Of a stretch of DNA of 43,919 bases, positions 43,093 through 43,919 are shown piece by piece. Where the stretch lies: contig NZ_AUCQ01000033.1 in NCBI RefSeq assembly GCF_000429845.1, forward strand, positions 1 through 43,919. The letters run 5' to 3'. A model generated the notes under the pieces. That model did not search any database. It was not told where the DNA came from and saw only the letters and a list, made by a program, of their open reading frames with translations. The DNA is from Comamonas composti DSM 21721 (lineage in GTDB: Bacteria > Pseudomonadota > Gammaproteobacteria > Burkholderiales > Burkholderiaceae_C). The position numbers were made by a program, and so were the translations under genes. Position 1 is the stretch's first letter, and the number at the start of each line of letters is the position of its first letter.

Positions 43093-43826
43093 GCAGCCGG
43101 TTTCTTCTCACGACGGCCTTGCAGTTCGCGCTGATCTATGGCGCCATGCGCCTTCACTGGCTGCTGGGCTGCCTGGTCATGCTCGTGGTGATCGCATTTC
43201 AGCGCAAGCGCTCGCGCGCGGCCGAGGCCGCCAGAAACCGTGGCGACATCAGCAGCTACAGCACGGGCAGCAAGACCCTGGACTGGGCTCTGGCCCTGGC
43301 CCACCCCATGGCCTATCACAGCATACAAGGCGGCTTTGCTGACAAGGAGCTCGCGGGTGCCGACCAGACTCTGGCCTCCCAGCTTCGCCCCATGGTGCTG
43401 CACCATCTGGGCATGCGCACCGACCTGGATGACGCCAGCATTCGCCGCCAGCTGCCTGCACTGCTGCGCCAGCGCTGGTTCATGCAGGACCTGCAACGCC
43501 TGTCGCCCGGCGACGACCTGCATGCGGCCATGGCCTTTGCCTGTGCCCGCGTGGCCTTTTATGTGCGCTGCGCGCATATGCTGGGCTGGCTGGATCAGGC
43601 ACTCGAACACCAGGTGCTGCTGCTCAACGCGCGCCGTGCCCAGGAATGCTTTGACAGCTGGCTCACCTACGGCCAGGCCCTGGCACGCGGCCGCGCCCAA
43701 TGGCTCGCCCACGGCCGCGCCGACACCCTGGGCATGGGCTTTGGCGAAGACGAAGTGAACCAGTGGGTAGGACAGAAAAGCCACCCCTGGCATGTGATGC
43801 GTTGGGAACTGAGGCTGGAAGAATAA
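43089..43826 (+). CDS. DUF1266 family protein
   Basis: A 245-residue protein with an N-terminal membrane segment (FLLTTALQFALIYGAMRLHW, continuing into GCLVMLVVIAF), followed by a cytoplasmic helical DUF1266 domain (AMAFACARVAFYVRCAHMLG, then CFDSWLTYGQALARGRAQWL). DUF1266 proteins (YbeU/YbeR-like) have no established function; in E. coli they lie near a DnaJ/HscC chaperone pair. The ATG overlaps the stop of the PcfJ-like gene. It probably anchors or cooperates with the two upstream soluble proteins. Confidence 0.8.
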   Translation: MSSRFLLTTALQFALIYGAMRLHWLLGCLVMLVVIAFQRKRSRAAEAARNRGDISSYSTGSKTLDWALALAHPMAYHSIQGGFADKELAGADQTLASQLRPMVLHHLGMRTDLDDASIRRQLPALLRQRWFMQDLQRLSPGDDLHAAMAFACARVAFYVRCAHMLGWLDQALEHQVLLLNARRAQECFDSWLTYGQALARGRAQWLAHGRADTLGMGFGEDEVNQWVGQKSHPWHVMRWELRLEE

Positions 43827-43829
43827 GAG

Positions 43830-43919
43830 AAGTGGCCCCGGTTTTTTGAACAGTTGGCTAAGCGAGATTTCTTCCCGTAAAAATGGCCTGACAGCAGGCC
43901 GAATCTGGAGAAATCTATG
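43830..43919 (+). mobile_element. Possible left end of an insertion sequence
   Basis: TGGCCCCGGTTTTTTGAACA (43833-43852) resembles the outer ends of IS3-like elements (TGxxCTGGCCCC... type). After about 50 non-coding bases, GGAG (43905-43908) precedes an ATG at 43917-43919, the last bases of the window, which could start a transposase subunit. This is a resemblance from memory and the sequence stops too early to confirm it. Confidence 0.3.

Overview
The window is GC-rich, gene-dense DNA from a betaproteobacterium of the Burkholderiales, most likely the family Comamonadaceae (Comamonas or a close relative). This rests on gene content, codon bias and intergenic repeat style, all read by eye; no database search was possible. 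No rRNA, tRNA or CRISPR array was seen.

Layout. (1) 1-1204: a solitary siderophore-type binding protein behind a hairpin-rich leader. (2) 1597-6558, minus strand: a periplasmic iron operon of imelysin, di-haem oxidoreductase, a second imelysin and a DUF1513 protein, with a possible Fur box upstream and a terminator-like hairpin inside it. (3) 6937-8205: an aromatic-acid-type MFS transporter. (4) 8252-22654, minus strand: a 17-gene Tad/Flp pilus locus. It reads from the Flp pilin through OmpA, TadG, a lipoprotein, TadE-like proteins, CpaB/RcpC, the secretin RcpA, an FHA-TadA fusion, TadB, TadC, DUF192, TadD and TadE to two small exported proteins. A 59-residue pilin-like gene is among them. 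TadZ and the prepilin peptidase TadV are not in the window. (5) 22799-24355: an apolipoprotein N-acyltransferase paralogue divergent from the pilin. (6) 24650-27527: modABC molybdate uptake behind a ModE-like operator. (7) 27833-33617: a lower-GC block with a Fur box, a FatDCEB-type siderophore ABC operon, and a NimR/NimT-like regulator and efflux pair. (8) 33783-34682: fdhD. (9) 35035-43826: a voltage-gated potassium-type channel, a small exported protein, miaB, an M48 lipoprotein protease, then a tight three-gene set (TPR protein, PcfJ-like protein, DUF1266 protein). The last 90 bases may be the left end of an insertion sequence, closing on a start codon.

A family of imperfect palindromic elements of about 268 bp runs through the window: two complete copies, 1294-1562 and 34696-34963, and four partial ones. 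Each complete copy has 19-bp perfect terminal inverted repeats, extendable to 31 bp with three mismatches, and two large internal hairpins. It looks like a non-autonomous mobile element that settles at the 3' ends of genes. A left-end stub (27557-27578) and a degenerate right end (33644-33697) bracket the low-GC siderophore/Nim block. This suggests the block entered at a repeat copy that once lay between modABC and fdhD, two functionally linked molybdenum-enzyme loci.

Together the window carries iron acquisition (three loci), molybdenum and formate dehydrogenase support, surface pilus assembly and several small uncharacterised modules.
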